Shown: one piece after another, positions 1 through 8,461 of the stretch
Layout: each line of letters begins with the position of its first letter
How positions within the stretch are numbered: position 1 is the stretch's first letter
Source of the DNA: Streptomyces sp. CB00455
GTDB taxonomy: Bacteria; Actinomycetota; Actinomycetes; Streptomycetales; Streptomycetaceae
DNA: 64,000 nt
Assembly: GCF_001905445.1 (NCBI RefSeq)
Contig: NZ_LIVQ01000002.1
Location: 558,001 to 622,000 of the forward strand
Reading direction: 5' to 3'
The notes under the pieces: generated by a model
The model's input: only the letters and a program-made list of their open reading frames with translations
The model's database searches: none
What the model was told of the DNA's origin: nothing
Program-made: the position numbers and the translations under genes

Positions 1-87
1 GTGGACCGCGCACTGCCAGGAGTCGGAGAAGAGACCGGGCGCTCTGACCCGGCCACCGCACTTCGGGCAACTCGGTTCGCCCCTCAT
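1..87 (-). CDS. Partial zinc-ribbon protein, DUF6758-like (N-terminus only)
   Basis: Only the first 29 codons lie in the window; the gene runs off the left edge. Reading from ATG at 87, the product begins MRGEPSCPKCGGRVRAPG, with a CPKC zinc knuckle and a further Cys near residue 26 (WQCAVH), which looks like the start of a small zinc ribbon. From memory this matches the start of the conserved Streptomyces family now called DUF6758, whose function is unknown. The family assignment is recall, not a search; the reading frame and Cys pattern are seen directly. It lies downstream of, and on the same strand as, the SUFU-domain gene. Confidence 0.6.
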   Translation of the reverse strand, partial: MRGEPSCPKCGGRVRAPGLFSDSWQCAVH

Positions 88-145
88 GGAAAGCCACGCT
101 CCTCCCCGCCCGGCGCCCCGTCAAGACGCGATCACCCGTCCGGGC

Positions 146-730
146 TCAGTCCAGTGCGACTGCGGTACGCAGAGGGTCCCGCAGATCCGTGCCGCGCGCG
201 AGCCAGCGTTCCTGGAGGGCGGCCGCGCCGTGCACCCGTTTCCAGGCCGCCTCGTTCGCCGTCATCGGCAGCAGCGGCAGGAAGCGCACCGGGTCCAGGG
301 GCTCCTCCAGTTCCAGGTCCTCCACGAGTCCGCCCGGCTCCGCCACCAGGACGGAGCTGAACGGCGCCCCGTCCCAGAGCGGTTCGCCCACCTCCAGCGA
401 GGCCCCCGGGGCCACGACCAGGCCCTCGACCTGCGGGGAGGCGGCCAGCACGGCGAGCGGCCGCAGGAGTTTGTCGGTGGGCGCCAGTGCGCCGCGCACC
501 GTCAGCACGAGCTCGGCACGCGGGCCGCGGACGGGGTCGGCGACCACGGCGGTCGGATCGGTCATCGGGTGCGCGGACATCCCGAGGGTCGCGTACCGCA
601 CGAGGTCGCCCTCGGTGAAACGCAGTACCTCGATGCGGTCGGTGCCCAGGAAGGTGACGGCGGCGCGTGCGTCGGGTACGCCGAACGCGGTGCACAGCCT
701 GGCCTCCACAAGGGCCAGAATTTCTGCCAT
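146..730 (-). CDS. Suppressor-of-fused (SUFU) domain protein
   Basis: A 194-residue protein starting MAEILALVEARL. The body resembles bacterial SUFU-domain proteins: an N-terminal helix followed by an alternating beta-rich fold with the stretch MTDPTAVVADPVRGPRAELV, and a late LLPMTANEAAWKR segment that is frequent in this family. Bacterial SUFU proteins have no settled enzymatic role and are often linked to immunity or toxin loci, but no toxin gene is visible here. ATG at 730 is preferred because upstream in-frame codons lack family-like sequence. It is divergent from corA and is followed by the zinc-ribbon gene on the same strand. The family call rests on pattern recognition. Confidence 0.65.
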   Translation of the reverse strand: MAEILALVEARLCTAFGVPDARAAVTFLGTDRIEVLRFTEGDLVRYATLGMSAHPMTDPTAVVADPVRGPRAELVLTVRGALAPTDKLLRPLAVLAASPQVEGLVVAPGASLEVGEPLWDGAPFSSVLVAEPGGLVEDLELEEPLDPVRFLPLLPMTANEAAWKRVHGAAALQERWLARGTDLRDPLRTAVALD

Positions 731-1140
731 GGAGTGAGCATAGAACTCGTATCCGCCGGGTAAAGGGCGGGTCCTGACCATCCGTCGGCTGTTAGTGTGG
801 ACAGCTGGTCGGGGTCGCAGGCAGCAGTGGCCCCCTCCAGCGGTAGCCGGGGGAGGCGGTTCGGTGCCCCTGGCGACAGGACGTCCCCCACGAGGGACCG
901 GCCGGAGGAGGTGGGGCTGCGATGGACCGAAGTCGATCGTGCAGTACCAATCGCTCTTCCACTTCTGTGACGGGCGCCTCCCGCCCCCTTTGATCTCCTG
1001 ATCAGTAGAAGAGCGACGGCAGAACGTTGTCCTCCCGTCCTGTTCCCTCCCTCTGCACGGGCCTGCCCTGTCACGGCGCGCCACCCGGAGGGGGCCTCCC
1101 ACCCGCACGGTCCGCAGCCGTGCGCGCGAAGGAGCCTGCC
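731..1140. other. 410-bp gene-free region / probable corA leader
   Basis: No convincing coding sequence on either strand. It separates the divergent SUFU gene from corA. It contains an exact 9-bp inverted repeat (951-959 TCGCTCTTC with 1008-1016 GAAGAGCGA) that encloses a smaller GGGCG/CGCCC hairpin near 972-985, and an imperfect C-rich/G-rich hairpin around 830-855. The structure could be part of a long 5' leader of corA. I could not match it to the M-box or another named riboswitch by eye. Confidence 0.35.
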
Positions 1141-2256
1141 ATGTCGATGCTGCCCTACCTGCGTGCGGCCGTCCGTCCGTCGCTGCGCAAGCCCACCCCC
1201 TCACAACCCGGCTACGACACCACCCGCGACCCGTCGGCGACCAGCGCGGTGGTCGACTGCGCCGTGTACCGCGACGGGCGGCGCGTGCCGGGCCCCCTCC
1301 GCCTGACGCCGCGTGAGGCGATCCGCCGGGTCCGCGAGGACGGCGGCTTCGCCTGGATCGGCCTGCACGAACCGACCGGGGCGGAGTTCGCGGGGATCGC
1401 GGCCACCTTCGGGCTGCACCCGCTGGCCGTGGAGGACGCGGTGCACGCGCACCAGCGGCCGAAGCTGGAGCGCTACGACGACACCCTCTTCACCGTCTTC
1501 AAGACGATCCACTACGTCGAGCACGCAGAACTGACCTCCACCAGCGAGGTCGTGGAGACCGGCGAGGTGATGTGCTTCACCGGGCCGGACTTCGTCATCA
1601 CCGTCCGGCACGGCGGCCAGGGCTCCCTCAAGGGCCTGCGCCACCGCCTCCAGGACGACCCGGACCTCCTGTCCAAGGGTCCTTCGTCGGTCCTGCACTC
1701 CATCGCCGACCACGTCGTCGACGGCTACGTCGCGGTCGCGTCGGCCGTGCAGGACGACATCGACGAGGTGGAGAGCGAGGTCTTCGCCGCCCCCGCCAAG
1801 GGTGCGGCGCGGCGCGGCGACGCGGGGCGCATCTACCAGCTCAAGCGAGAGGTGCTGGAGTTCAAGCGGGCGGTCTCGCCGCTGCTGCGTCCGATGGAGC
1901 TGCTGAGCGAGCGGCCGATGCGGCTGGTGGATCCCGGCATCCAGAAGTACTTCCGCGACGTCGCCGACCACCTGGCGCGGGTGCACGAGCAGGTGGTGGG
2001 CTTCGACGAGCTGCTGAACTCGATCCTCCAGGCCAATCTGGCGCAGGCGACGGTCGCCCAGAACGAGGACATGCGCAAGATCACGTCGTGGGCGGCGATC
2101 ATCGCGGTGCCGACGATGATCTGCGGGGTGTACGGGATGAACTTCGAGCACATGCCCGAGCTCCAGTGGAAGTACGGCTATCCGATGGTGATGGCCTCGA
2201 TCGTCGGCATCTGCTTCACCATCCACCGGGCGCTGCGCCGCCACGGCTGGCTCTGA
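1141..2256 (+). CDS. corA: CorA-family Mg2+/Co2+ transport protein
   Basis: A 371-residue protein that imports divalent cations across the cytoplasmic membrane as a homopentamer. The large N-terminal cytoplasmic domain is followed by a long helix and two C-terminal membrane segments (about residues 305-330 and 340-362). The signature YGMNFEHMPE, containing the invariant GMN pore motif, lies between them. The start ATG at 1141 is chosen because AAGGAG is placed just upstream; the frame stays open further upstream without family-like sequence. Length and architecture are normal for CorA. It is preceded by a 400-bp gene-free leader and followed after 31 bp by a small protein of unknown function on the same strand. 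Nearby MgtE-like and DUF1003 genes suggest a cation homeostasis neighbourhood. Confidence 0.95.
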   Translation: MSMLPYLRAAVRPSLRKPTPSQPGYDTTRDPSATSAVVDCAVYRDGRRVPGPLRLTPREAIRRVREDGGFAWIGLHEPTGAEFAGIAATFGLHPLAVEDAVHAHQRPKLERYDDTLFTVFKTIHYVEHAELTSTSEVVETGEVMCFTGPDFVITVRHGGQGSLKGLRHRLQDDPDLLSKGPSSVLHSIADHVVDGYVAVASAVQDDIDEVESEVFAAPAKGAARRGDAGRIYQLKREVLEFKRAVSPLLRPMELLSERPMRLVDPGIQKYFRDVADHLARVHEQVVGFDELLNSILQANLAQATVAQNEDMRKITSWAAIIAVPTMICGVYGMNFEHMPELQWKYGYPMVMASIVGICFTIHRALRRHGWL

Positions 2257-2287
2257 GCGCCGGGGGGCCACCCCCTACCCTGTGCGC

Positions 2288-2800
2288 ATGACTCTCAGCA
2301 CGCGCGACCTGGCCCTCGTCGAGGAGGCCACGAAGAAGTCCGGTCTGATCTGGGTCCGCGGCGCCGGGGCCGACCGGGCCCTGTGGCACGCGTGGGTGGA
2401 CGGCGCGGCGCACGTCCTGGGCGACGGGCCGGGCGAGCAGCCGTTCCCCGGCCTGGCCGACGGCGCGACCGCCGAGGTGACCGTGCGGAGCAAGGACAAG
2501 GGCGGCCGGCTGGTGGCCTGGACGGCGGCGGTACGGGAGCTGGCGCCCCGCGGCGAGGAGTGGGCGGCGGCGGTCGCCGAGCTGAAGGGCAAGCGGCTGA
2601 ACGCGCCCGACGCGCAGGAGATGACCGAGCGGTGGGCGCGGGAGTGCCGGCTGCTGCGGCTGGAGCCGCGGGCCGTCCACGCGCAGCTGCCCGGCGGTTC
2701 GCTGGCCGCCGCTCCGCTTCCCTCGCCGGCGGTCACCCGCCGGCCGGTCCCGGCGGGTCTGCCGAAACTGCTGCTGAGGCGCGGGAAGGCGGCCCGCTAG
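2288..2800 (+). CDS. Conserved hypothetical protein (possible split-barrel/PPOX-like)
   Basis: A 170-residue soluble protein starting MTLSTRDLALVEEATKKSG, with a short spacer after corA and probably co-transcribed with it. The N-terminal half reads as alternating beta strands (LIWVRGAG, ALWHAWVDGAAHVLGDG, ATAEVTVRSKDKGGRLVAW) reminiscent of nitroreductase/PPOX split-barrel folds. The C-terminal half holds helices with the segment ERWARECRLLRLEP and a Pro/Leu-rich tail. I recognise it as conserved in Streptomyces but cannot assign a function. A GTG at 2282, two codons upstream and in frame, is an alternative start. Confidence 0.75.
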   Translation: MTLSTRDLALVEEATKKSGLIWVRGAGADRALWHAWVDGAAHVLGDGPGEQPFPGLADGATAEVTVRSKDKGGRLVAWTAAVRELAPRGEEWAAAVAELKGKRLNAPDAQEMTERWARECRLLRLEPRAVHAQLPGGSLAAAPLPSPAVTRRPVPAGLPKLLLRRGKAAR

Positions 2801-2830
2801 CGGGCGGGACATCGGCACCGGTCCGCGGGC

Positions 2831-3622
2831 TCAGGGCTTCGTCGGGTCCGCTCCCTGGCCGGAGCCCTTGCTGGGGGCCGCGGCCGCGTCGCCGCCCTGG
2901 TCCTTGGTGGTGGGCAGCTGGGAGCCGTAGTCGACGGTCTGGTCCTGCGCGGGCGCTTCGAGCGGGAAGGTCTGGCCCCACTCCGCGAGTTCCACCCGGC
3001 CGGCGCCCCCCGCGCGCTCCATGAGCAGCGGGTACGGGGTGCCCTCCAGGGAGACCGCGAGCTTGCCGCCCTTGCCCGCCTCCGCCGTCACCTGGACCGC
3101 GCGGAGGTGTCCGACCTTGGTGTAGGAGCCCTTGGCGAGCTTGCCCTCCAGGCCCAGCAGGCCGTCCAGCAGGACGTCCATGTCGGTGAAGCCGCGGAAC
3201 TGCTTGTAGGAGGGGTCACCCTCGGGCACCTTCACGTACTTGTCGCCGAGCTTGCCGGCCGAGTCGGAATCGCCCCAGAACGCGGCGCTCGCCTTCAGGT
3301 AGAGCTGCTCCCCCACCCGCAGCAGCTGGAAGGTGTCGTCCTTCGACTTCACCTCGCCGGAGCCGCCGTCCGACTTCAGCCGCATGTCCAGGGTGAAGGA
3401 CGTGCCGCCGCTCACCAGCGTGCCCGACAGGTGCACCGAGTCGGCCTCCGTGGCGGCCGCCTTCGCCTTCTCCTCGATCTTGTCCGCCGAGAGCTTGCCG
3501 ACGCCGTTGGTGCCCTTGTCGGGGTCCTCCCCGCAGCCCGTACCGGTGACGGCGAGGCCCGCGCACAACACACCGATCAAGGCGGCCCGGCGCAGCCGTG
3601 CGGGGGGGAAGTAGGCGGTCAC
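2831..3622 (-). CDS. LppX/LolA-like secreted lipoprotein
   Basis: A 263-residue lipoprotein. It has a positively charged N-terminus, a hydrophobic stretch (residues about 11-24) and a lipobox ending in GTGC, so it is predicted to be acylated and anchored on the outer face of the membrane. The mature part (SVHLSGTLVSGGTSFTLDMR, then a FQLLRVGEQLYLKA segment) fits the LppX_LprAFG/LolA-like lipid-binding fold of actinobacteria. Start GTG at 3622 is preceded by GAGAGG. It is convergent with the upstream plus-strand genes and divergent from the MgtE-like gene. A lipid-carrier role is inferred from the family only. Confidence 0.8.
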   Translation of the reverse strand: MTAYFPPARLRRAALIGVLCAGLAVTGTGCGEDPDKGTNGVGKLSADKIEEKAKAAATEADSVHLSGTLVSGGTSFTLDMRLKSDGGSGEVKSKDDTFQLLRVGEQLYLKASAAFWGDSDSAGKLGDKYVKVPEGDPSYKQFRGFTDMDVLLDGLLGLEGKLAKGSYTKVGHLRAVQVTAEAGKGGKLAVSLEGTPYPLLMERAGGAGRVELAEWGQTFPLEAPAQDQTVDYGSQLPTTKDQGGDAAAAPSKGSGQGADPTKP

Positions 3623-3800
3623 GTGCGGGTGCCTCTCGTCGTCGTGGGCGGGCAGCAGGCAGCGTACCCGGCCGTGGACGCGGCGCCCCCGGCCCCCCGC
3701 GGGGTCCCCGGCCGGACGGCCCCACCAGGACGCTTGCCCGGGGCACGGGCTAGCCTGAGGGGCGGCAGGACTGTTGATTGACGCTCTAGGAGGCGCTCGG

Positions 3801-5072
3801 ATGGCTGCAGGCGCCCCGCGGATCTTCGTCTCGCATCTGTCGGGTGTGCCCGTGTTCGACCCCAACGGCGACCAGGTCGGCCGGGTCCGCGACCTCGTCG
3901 CGATGCTGCGCGTCGGCGGCCGCCCGCCGCGACTGCTGGGACTGGTCGTCGAGGTGGTCAGCCGGCGGCGCATCTTCCTGCCGATGACCCGGGTCACGGG
4001 GGTGGAGTCCGGGCAGGTCATCACCACCGGCGTGGTCAACATGCGGCGCTTCGAGCAGCGGCCCACCGAGCGGCTGGTCCTCGGTGAGCTGCTGGACCGC
4101 CGGGTGCAGCTGGTCGCGGACGGCGCGGAGGCCACCGTCCTGGACGTCGCCATCCAGCAGCTGCCGGCCCGCCGGGACTGGGAGATCGACAAGATCTTCG
4201 TGCGCAAGGGCAAGGGCGGGGCGCTGCGCCGGCGCGGCGAGACCCTGACGGTGGAGTGGTCGGCGGTCACGGGCTTCTCGCTGGAGGAGCACGGGCAGGG
4301 CGCGGAGAACCTGGTGGCCACCTTCGAGCAGATGCGTCCGGCCGACGTGGCGAACGTGCTGCACCACCTGTCGCCGAAGCGGCGTGCCGAGGTGGCCAGT
4401 GCCCTCGACGACGACCGGCTCGCCGACGTCATGGAGGAGCTGCCCGAGGACGAGCAGGTCGAGATCCTGGGCAAGTTGAAGGAGGAGCGCGCCGCCGACG
4501 TCCTGGAGGCGATGGACCCCGACGATGCGGCCGACCTGCTCTCCGAGCTCCCTGAGGACGACAAGGAGCGACTGCTGACGCTGATGCAGCCGGACGACGC
4601 GGCCGACGTGCGGCGTCTGATGTCCTATGAGGAGCGGACGGCGGGCGGTCTGATGACCACCGAGCCGATCGTGCTGCGGCCGGACGCGACGGTCGCGGAC
4701 GCGCTGGCCCGCGTACGGCAGGCGGACCTGTCGCCGGCGCTGGCGGCGCAGGTGTACGTGTGCCGGCCGCCGGACGAGACGCCGACGGGGAAGTACCTGG
4801 GCACGGTGCACTTCCAGCGGCTGCTGCGGGACCCGCCGTTCACCCTGGTCAGCTCGATCGTGGACACCGGTCTGCCGCCGCTGCGGCCGGACGCCTCGCT
4901 GCCGGTGGTCACCAGCTACCTCGCCGCCTACAACATGGTCGCGGTGCCGGTGGTCGACGAGAGCGGTTCGCTGCTGGGCGCGGTGACGGTGGACGACGTG
5001 CTGGACCACCTGCTGCCGGACGACTGGCGGGAGACGGACTTCCATTCCGAGGAGGCCGTCAGTGGCCACTGA
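3801..5072 (+). CDS. MgtE-like protein: PRC-barrel, MgtE N-domain and CBS pair, no channel domain
   Basis: A 423-residue soluble protein. Residues about 8-100 look like a PRC-barrel (FVSHLSGVPVFDPNGDQVGR). Residues about 170-275 form an MgtE_N superhelix with the repeats MRPADVANVLHHLSPKRRA, LPEDEQVEIL and MDPDDAADLLSELPEDD. Residues about 280-420 form a CBS pair (YEERTAGGLMTTEPIVL and VVDESGSLLGAVTVDD). The membrane channel domain of true MgtE is absent: the protein ends right after the CBS pair. It probably senses Mg2+ or nucleotides rather than transporting. Start ATG at 3801 follows TAGGAGG. Its last 11 nt overlap the DUF1003 gene, suggesting translational coupling with that membrane protein. 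Confidence 0.9.
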   Translation: MAAGAPRIFVSHLSGVPVFDPNGDQVGRVRDLVAMLRVGGRPPRLLGLVVEVVSRRRIFLPMTRVTGVESGQVITTGVVNMRRFEQRPTERLVLGELLDRRVQLVADGAEATVLDVAIQQLPARRDWEIDKIFVRKGKGGALRRRGETLTVEWSAVTGFSLEEHGQGAENLVATFEQMRPADVANVLHHLSPKRRAEVASALDDDRLADVMEELPEDEQVEILGKLKEERAADVLEAMDPDDAADLLSELPEDDKERLLTLMQPDDAADVRRLMSYEERTAGGLMTTEPIVLRPDATVADALARVRQADLSPALAAQVYVCRPPDETPTGKYLGTVHFQRLLRDPPFTLVSSIVDTGLPPLRPDASLPVVTSYLAAYNMVAVPVVDESGSLLGAVTVDDVLDHLLPDDWRETDFHSEEAVSGH

Positions 5073-5742
5073 CCGGGGGCGCGGCGAGCAGGCGCGCGAG
5101 CGGCGGCGCGAGCAGATCCGCGAGCGGCGCGAGCAGGCGCGGCTGCAGGCGCGCGAGCACGGGCTCGCGGCGGAGGCGGCCGAACGTTTCGCCGAGCGCG
5201 CGGCGAAGTCGGGCCCCGGCTCGGGGGCGAGTGCGCTGACGCGGTCGAGGGTCCGCCTGGACCAGCCGAAGGCGCCGCGCCGCTCGCTGCTGCCCGAATA
5301 CGACCCCGAGGCCTTCGGGCGGCTCTCGGAGCGGGTGGCGCGCTTCCTCGGCACGGGGCGCTTCATCGTCTGGATGACGATCGTCATCATCGCCTGGGTG
5401 CTGTGGAACATCTTCGCGCCGGAGCACCTGCGGTTCGACCAGTACCCCTTCATCTTCCTGACGCTGATGCTCTCCCTCCAGGCCTCCTACGCCGCTCCGC
5501 TGATCCTGCTGGCGCAGAACCGGCAGGACGACCGCGACCGCGTCAACCTGGAGCAGGACCGCAAGCAGAACGAGCGCTCCATCGCCGACACGGAGTACCT
5601 GACGCGGGAGATCGCGGCGCTGCGGATGGGTCTGGGCGAGGTCGCCACCCGCGACTGGATCAGGTCCGAGTTCCAGGACCTGATCAAGGAGATGGACGAG
5701 CGGCGGCTCTTGGCGCCGGAACGTGACGAAGGCGACCGCTGA
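5062..5742 (+). CDS. DUF1003 membrane protein
   Basis: A 226-residue protein with two membrane segments at about residues 102-121 (FIVWMTIVIIAWVLWNIF) and 130-155 (FIFLTLMLSLQASYAAPLIL). A typical DUF1003 tail follows (LLAQNRQDDRDRVNLEQDR, then a charged helix to the end). The first 75 residues are an Arg/Glu/Ala-rich amphipathic helix, probably coiled coil. Start GTG at 5062 lies inside the end of the MgtE-like gene (11-nt overlap), with GAGGAGG placed upstream. DUF1003 function is not established; the coupling to an MgtE-like sensor suggests the two proteins act together at the membrane, which is inference. Confidence 0.9.
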   Translation: MATDRGRGEQARERRREQIRERREQARLQAREHGLAAEAAERFAERAAKSGPGSGASALTRSRVRLDQPKAPRRSLLPEYDPEAFGRLSERVARFLGTGRFIVWMTIVIIAWVLWNIFAPEHLRFDQYPFIFLTLMLSLQASYAAPLILLAQNRQDDRDRVNLEQDRKQNERSIADTEYLTREIAALRMGLGEVATRDWIRSEFQDLIKEMDERRLLAPERDEGDR

Positions 5743-5784
5743 CGGCCTTACCGGAGCCGTGCTACCGAGCCGTACCATCGGTGC

Positions 5785-6954
5785 ATGGCTACCGACACAA
5801 CCCCCGCCGACGCCGCCGCCGTGCCCGATCAGGACGCGGTCCTGGACGCGCTGGCGACGGTGAACGACCCCGAGATCCACCGGCCGATCACCGAACTCGG
5901 CATGGTGAAATCGGTGGAGATCGGCGACGGCGGCGCGGTCGCGGTCACCGTGTACCTGACCGTGTCGGGCTGCCCCATGCGCGAGACCATCACCAAGAAC
6001 GTCACCGAGGCCGTCGAGCGCGTCGCCGGCGTCACCTCGGTCGCCGTCACGCTGGACGTGATGAGCGACGCGCAGCGCAAGGAGCTGGCGGCGGCGCTGC
6101 GCGGCGGGACCGCCGAGCGCGAGGTGCCCTTCGCCCAGCCCGGCTCGCTGACCCGCGTGTACGCGGTCGCCTCGGGCAAGGGCGGCGTCGGCAAGTCCTC
6201 GGTCACGGTCAACCTGGCCGCGGCGATGGCGGCGGACGGCCTGAAGGTCGGCGTGGTCGATGCGGACATCTACGGTCACAGCGTGCCGCGCATGCTGGGC
6301 GTCGAGGGCCGGCCCACCCAGGTCGAGAACATGATCATGCCGCCGTCGGCGCACGGCGTGAAGGTCATCTCCATCGGCATGTTCACCCCGGGCAACGCCC
6401 CGGTCGTGTGGCGCGGTCCGATGCTGCACCGGGCGCTCCAGCAGTTCCTGGCGGACGTGTTCTGGGGTGACCTGGACGTCCTGCTGCTGGACCTGCCGCC
6501 GGGCACCGGTGACATCGCGATCTCGGTGGCCCAGCTGGTGCCCAATGCCGAGATCCTGGTCGTCACCACCCCGCAGCAGGCGGCGGCCGAGGTCGCCGAG
6601 CGGGCCGGTTCGATCGCCGTGCAGACCCACCAGAAGATCGTCGGTGTCGTGGAGAACATGTCGGGCATGCCGTGCCCGCACTGCGACGAGATGGTGGACG
6701 TCTTCGGCTCGGGCGGCGGCCAGAAGGTCGCCGACGGGCTGACCAAGACGGTCGGCGCGAGCGTGCCGGTGCTCGGTTCGATCCCGATCGACGTGCGCCT
6801 GCGCGAAGGCGGCGACGACGGCACGCCCGTGGTGCTGTCCGACCCGGACTCCCCGGCCGGCGCGGCCCTGCGGGCGATCGCGGGCAAGCTGGGCGGCCGT
6901 GCGCGCGGCCTGTCGGGCATGTCGCTGGGCATCACCCCGCGCAACAAGTTCTGA
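5785..6954 (+). CDS. mrp: Mrp/NBP35-family P-loop ATPase (Fe-S cluster carrier)
   Basis: A 389-residue protein. Residues 12-95 form a MIP18/DUF59 domain (VNDPEIHRPITELGMV), followed by the Mrp P-loop domain with a deviant Walker A GKGGVGKSS at about 132-140, VVDADIYGHSVPRMLG, and a switch segment DLPPGTGD. The CPHC motif near residue 295 is where Mrp/ApbC/NBP35 proteins bind a transferable [4Fe-4S] cluster. The product therefore probably assembles or carries Fe-S clusters in the cytoplasm. ATG at 5785 lies 43 nt after the DUF1003 gene. A strong hairpin terminator follows directly. Confidence 0.93.
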   Translation: MATDTTPADAAAVPDQDAVLDALATVNDPEIHRPITELGMVKSVEIGDGGAVAVTVYLTVSGCPMRETITKNVTEAVERVAGVTSVAVTLDVMSDAQRKELAAALRGGTAEREVPFAQPGSLTRVYAVASGKGGVGKSSVTVNLAAAMAADGLKVGVVDADIYGHSVPRMLGVEGRPTQVENMIMPPSAHGVKVISIGMFTPGNAPVVWRGPMLHRALQQFLADVFWGDLDVLLLDLPPGTGDIAISVAQLVPNAEILVVTTPQQAAAEVAERAGSIAVQTHQKIVGVVENMSGMPCPHCDEMVDVFGSGGGQKVADGLTKTVGASVPVLGSIPIDVRLREGGDDGTPVVLSDPDSPAGAALRAIAGKLGGRARGLSGMSLGITPRNKF

Positions 6955-6965
6955 TCTGCCACGGT

Positions 6966-7006
6966 TACGCGAAGGGCGCCGCTCGCCGAGCGGCGCCCTT
7001 CGCGTA
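6966..7006. terminator. Perfect 20-bp-arm hairpin terminator after mrp
   Basis: Arms 6966-6985 and 6987-7006 are perfect inverted repeats around a single central base, so the real loop must open by a few base pairs. It lies 12 nt after the mrp stop and 24 nt before the end of the convergent minus-strand gene, so it can serve both. No U-tract is present, as is common in streptomycetes. Confidence 0.85.
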
Positions 7007-7029
7007 GCCCCCGTGACCCGGCCGCGTGC

Positions 7030-7761
7030 CTACTCGTAGGCGGACAGGTCGCCGATGACGCAGAAGCCGAGGCCGTAGGCGCTCATGCCGCGCCCGTACG
7101 CGCCCAGGTGCACGCCCTGCGCGGTGGAGCCGGCCAGGACCCAGCCGAACTCCGACTCGCGGTAGTGGAACGTCGTGGGCTCCCCGTCGACCGGCAGGGA
7201 CAGCGTCGACCAGTCCTCGCCCTGGAGGTCGTCGGCGAGCTCCCAGGCGGCCTCGGTCTGCTGGTCGAGCCAGTCGCTGCGCAGCGCGTGGTCCATCTGG
7301 CCGGGCCAGCTGTAGGCCAGCAGCCCGGAGCCCGCCAGCCAGGCGGCGGACGCGACCGAGGTGGCTTCCAGGGTGCCGGTGCCGTCGGCGCTGCGGCGCA
7401 CGGGGTTGCTGGCCACGGTGACGACCACCGCGAAGCGTTCCTTCTCGCCGGTGGCGAGCTCGCCGCGGGCGGAGGGCTCGTCGCCGTGGCCGGTGGATCC
7501 GTGCTCGACGGTTCCGTCGGCGGCGGCGCCGACCTGCATGAGCCAGCGGCGGCCCGTGAAGGCGCCGTCCAGCCCGTACCAGGGGAAGTCCGCGGCCAGG
7601 AACCCCTCGGCCGTCCGGCGGCCCACCGGACGGCCGAGGGGTTCCTGGGGCTGCGCGGGGGTGCTGGCCCGCGCTTCCTGGGCGGGTGCGGCGGATGCGG
7701 CGGCCGGGGCGGGTGCCTCGGCGGTCTGCGCCCCTACCCGGCTACTGCTCGTCGTCTCCAT
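7030..7761 (-). CDS. Conserved hypothetical protein with Pro/Ala-rich N-terminus
   Basis: A 243-residue protein starting METTSSSRVGAQTAEAP. The first 60 residues are Ala/Pro/Gln-rich and probably disordered. The rest looks like a compact domain with conserved-looking segments AADFPWYGLDGAFTGRRWL, ASVAWLAGSG-like hydrophobic stretches and an aromatic C-terminus (GAYGRGMSAYGLGFCVIG). I do not recognise the family. ATG at 7761 is chosen over upstream in-frame codons because GAGAGG sits upstream of it. It lies downstream of tatB on the same strand and converges on mrp. Confidence 0.75.
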   Translation of the reverse strand: METTSSSRVGAQTAEAPAPAAASAAPAQEARASTPAQPQEPLGRPVGRRTAEGFLAADFPWYGLDGAFTGRRWLMQVGAAADGTVEHGSTGHGDEPSARGELATGEKERFAVVVTVASNPVRRSADGTGTLEATSVASAAWLAGSGLLAYSWPGQMDHALRSDWLDQQTEAAWELADDLQGEDWSTLSLPVDGEPTTFHYRESEFGWVLAGSTAQGVHLGAYGRGMSAYGLGFCVIGDLSAYE

Positions 7762-7897
7762 CTGAACGGCCTCTCGTTCCTCGGGTCCGAAGCGGCCCTC
7801 CCCCACGCTTCACCGGGGGGACCCCCGTCCTCGGGCGTCCTGGATCCGGACTCATGGAGGATAGCCATCCGACCCGGGATCACCGGGCAGGCCGCGC

Positions 7898-8344
7898 TCA
7901 GGTGGCGTCGGCGTCGAAACGGGAACGCTGGTCGGCGACGGGCGCGGCGGGCTTCTTCAGCAGGTCCGCACCGGTGGCGGCGACGGGCGCGGCGGCCTGG
8001 CCGCCGCCGGGCGCCGGGCCCGGCTCCTTGCCGTTGACGGCGTCGGTGACGTCGTTCAGCTCCTTGCGGAGGTCGAAGCTGCTGCGGAGCTCCTTGAGGT
8101 CCTCGTTCTCGGTCAGCTGCTTGCGGATGAAGTTCTTCGGGTTCAGGTCCTCGAACTCGAAGTCCTTGAACTCCGGTCCCAGTTCGGACCGGATGTCCTG
8201 CTTGGCGCTGTCCGAGAACGCGCGGATCTTCCGGATCACGCCCGTGACGTCCTGGATGACCTTGGGCAGCTTGTCCGGGCCGAAGATGAGGATGGCGAGC
8301 ACCACGATCGTGACCAGTTCGAGTGCGCCTATGTCGTTGAACAC
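7898..8344 (-). CDS. tatB: Sec-independent protein translocase subunit TatB
   Basis: A 148-residue protein. The N-terminal membrane anchor (MFNDIGALELVTIVVLAILI) is followed by the conserved FGPDKLP hinge and a long amphipathic helix (VIRKIRAFSDSAKQDIRSEL), then a flexible Pro/Ala-rich tail. This is the classic TatB layout; with TatA and TatC, which are not in this window, it exports folded proteins bearing twin-arginine signals. Start GTG at 8344. The neighbouring HtrA, anti-sigma and sigma genes on the same strand form an envelope-protein-quality neighbourhood also known around mycobacterial sigE. Confidence 0.95.
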   Translation of the reverse strand: MFNDIGALELVTIVVLAILIFGPDKLPKVIQDVTGVIRKIRAFSDSAKQDIRSELGPEFKDFEFEDLNPKNFIRKQLTENEDLKELRSSFDLRKELNDVTDAVNGKEPGPAPGGGQAAAPVAATGADLLKKPAAPVADQRSRFDADAT

Positions 8345-8461
8345 CTTGCCGCTCCTCGGCTCTCTTCACTTCGGGCCCCGACACACGGTACCCGGCGTTC
8401 TCCGCGGGCCCGTACCTGCGTACCGCCCCGATACCGCTTTCACCCGGACGTCACCGCCCGC

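Noticed and set aside
731..1140. M-box, RNase P RNA, SRP RNA or cobalamin riboswitch
   Set aside because: None of the conserved cores that I know for these RNAs could be found by eye in the corA leader.
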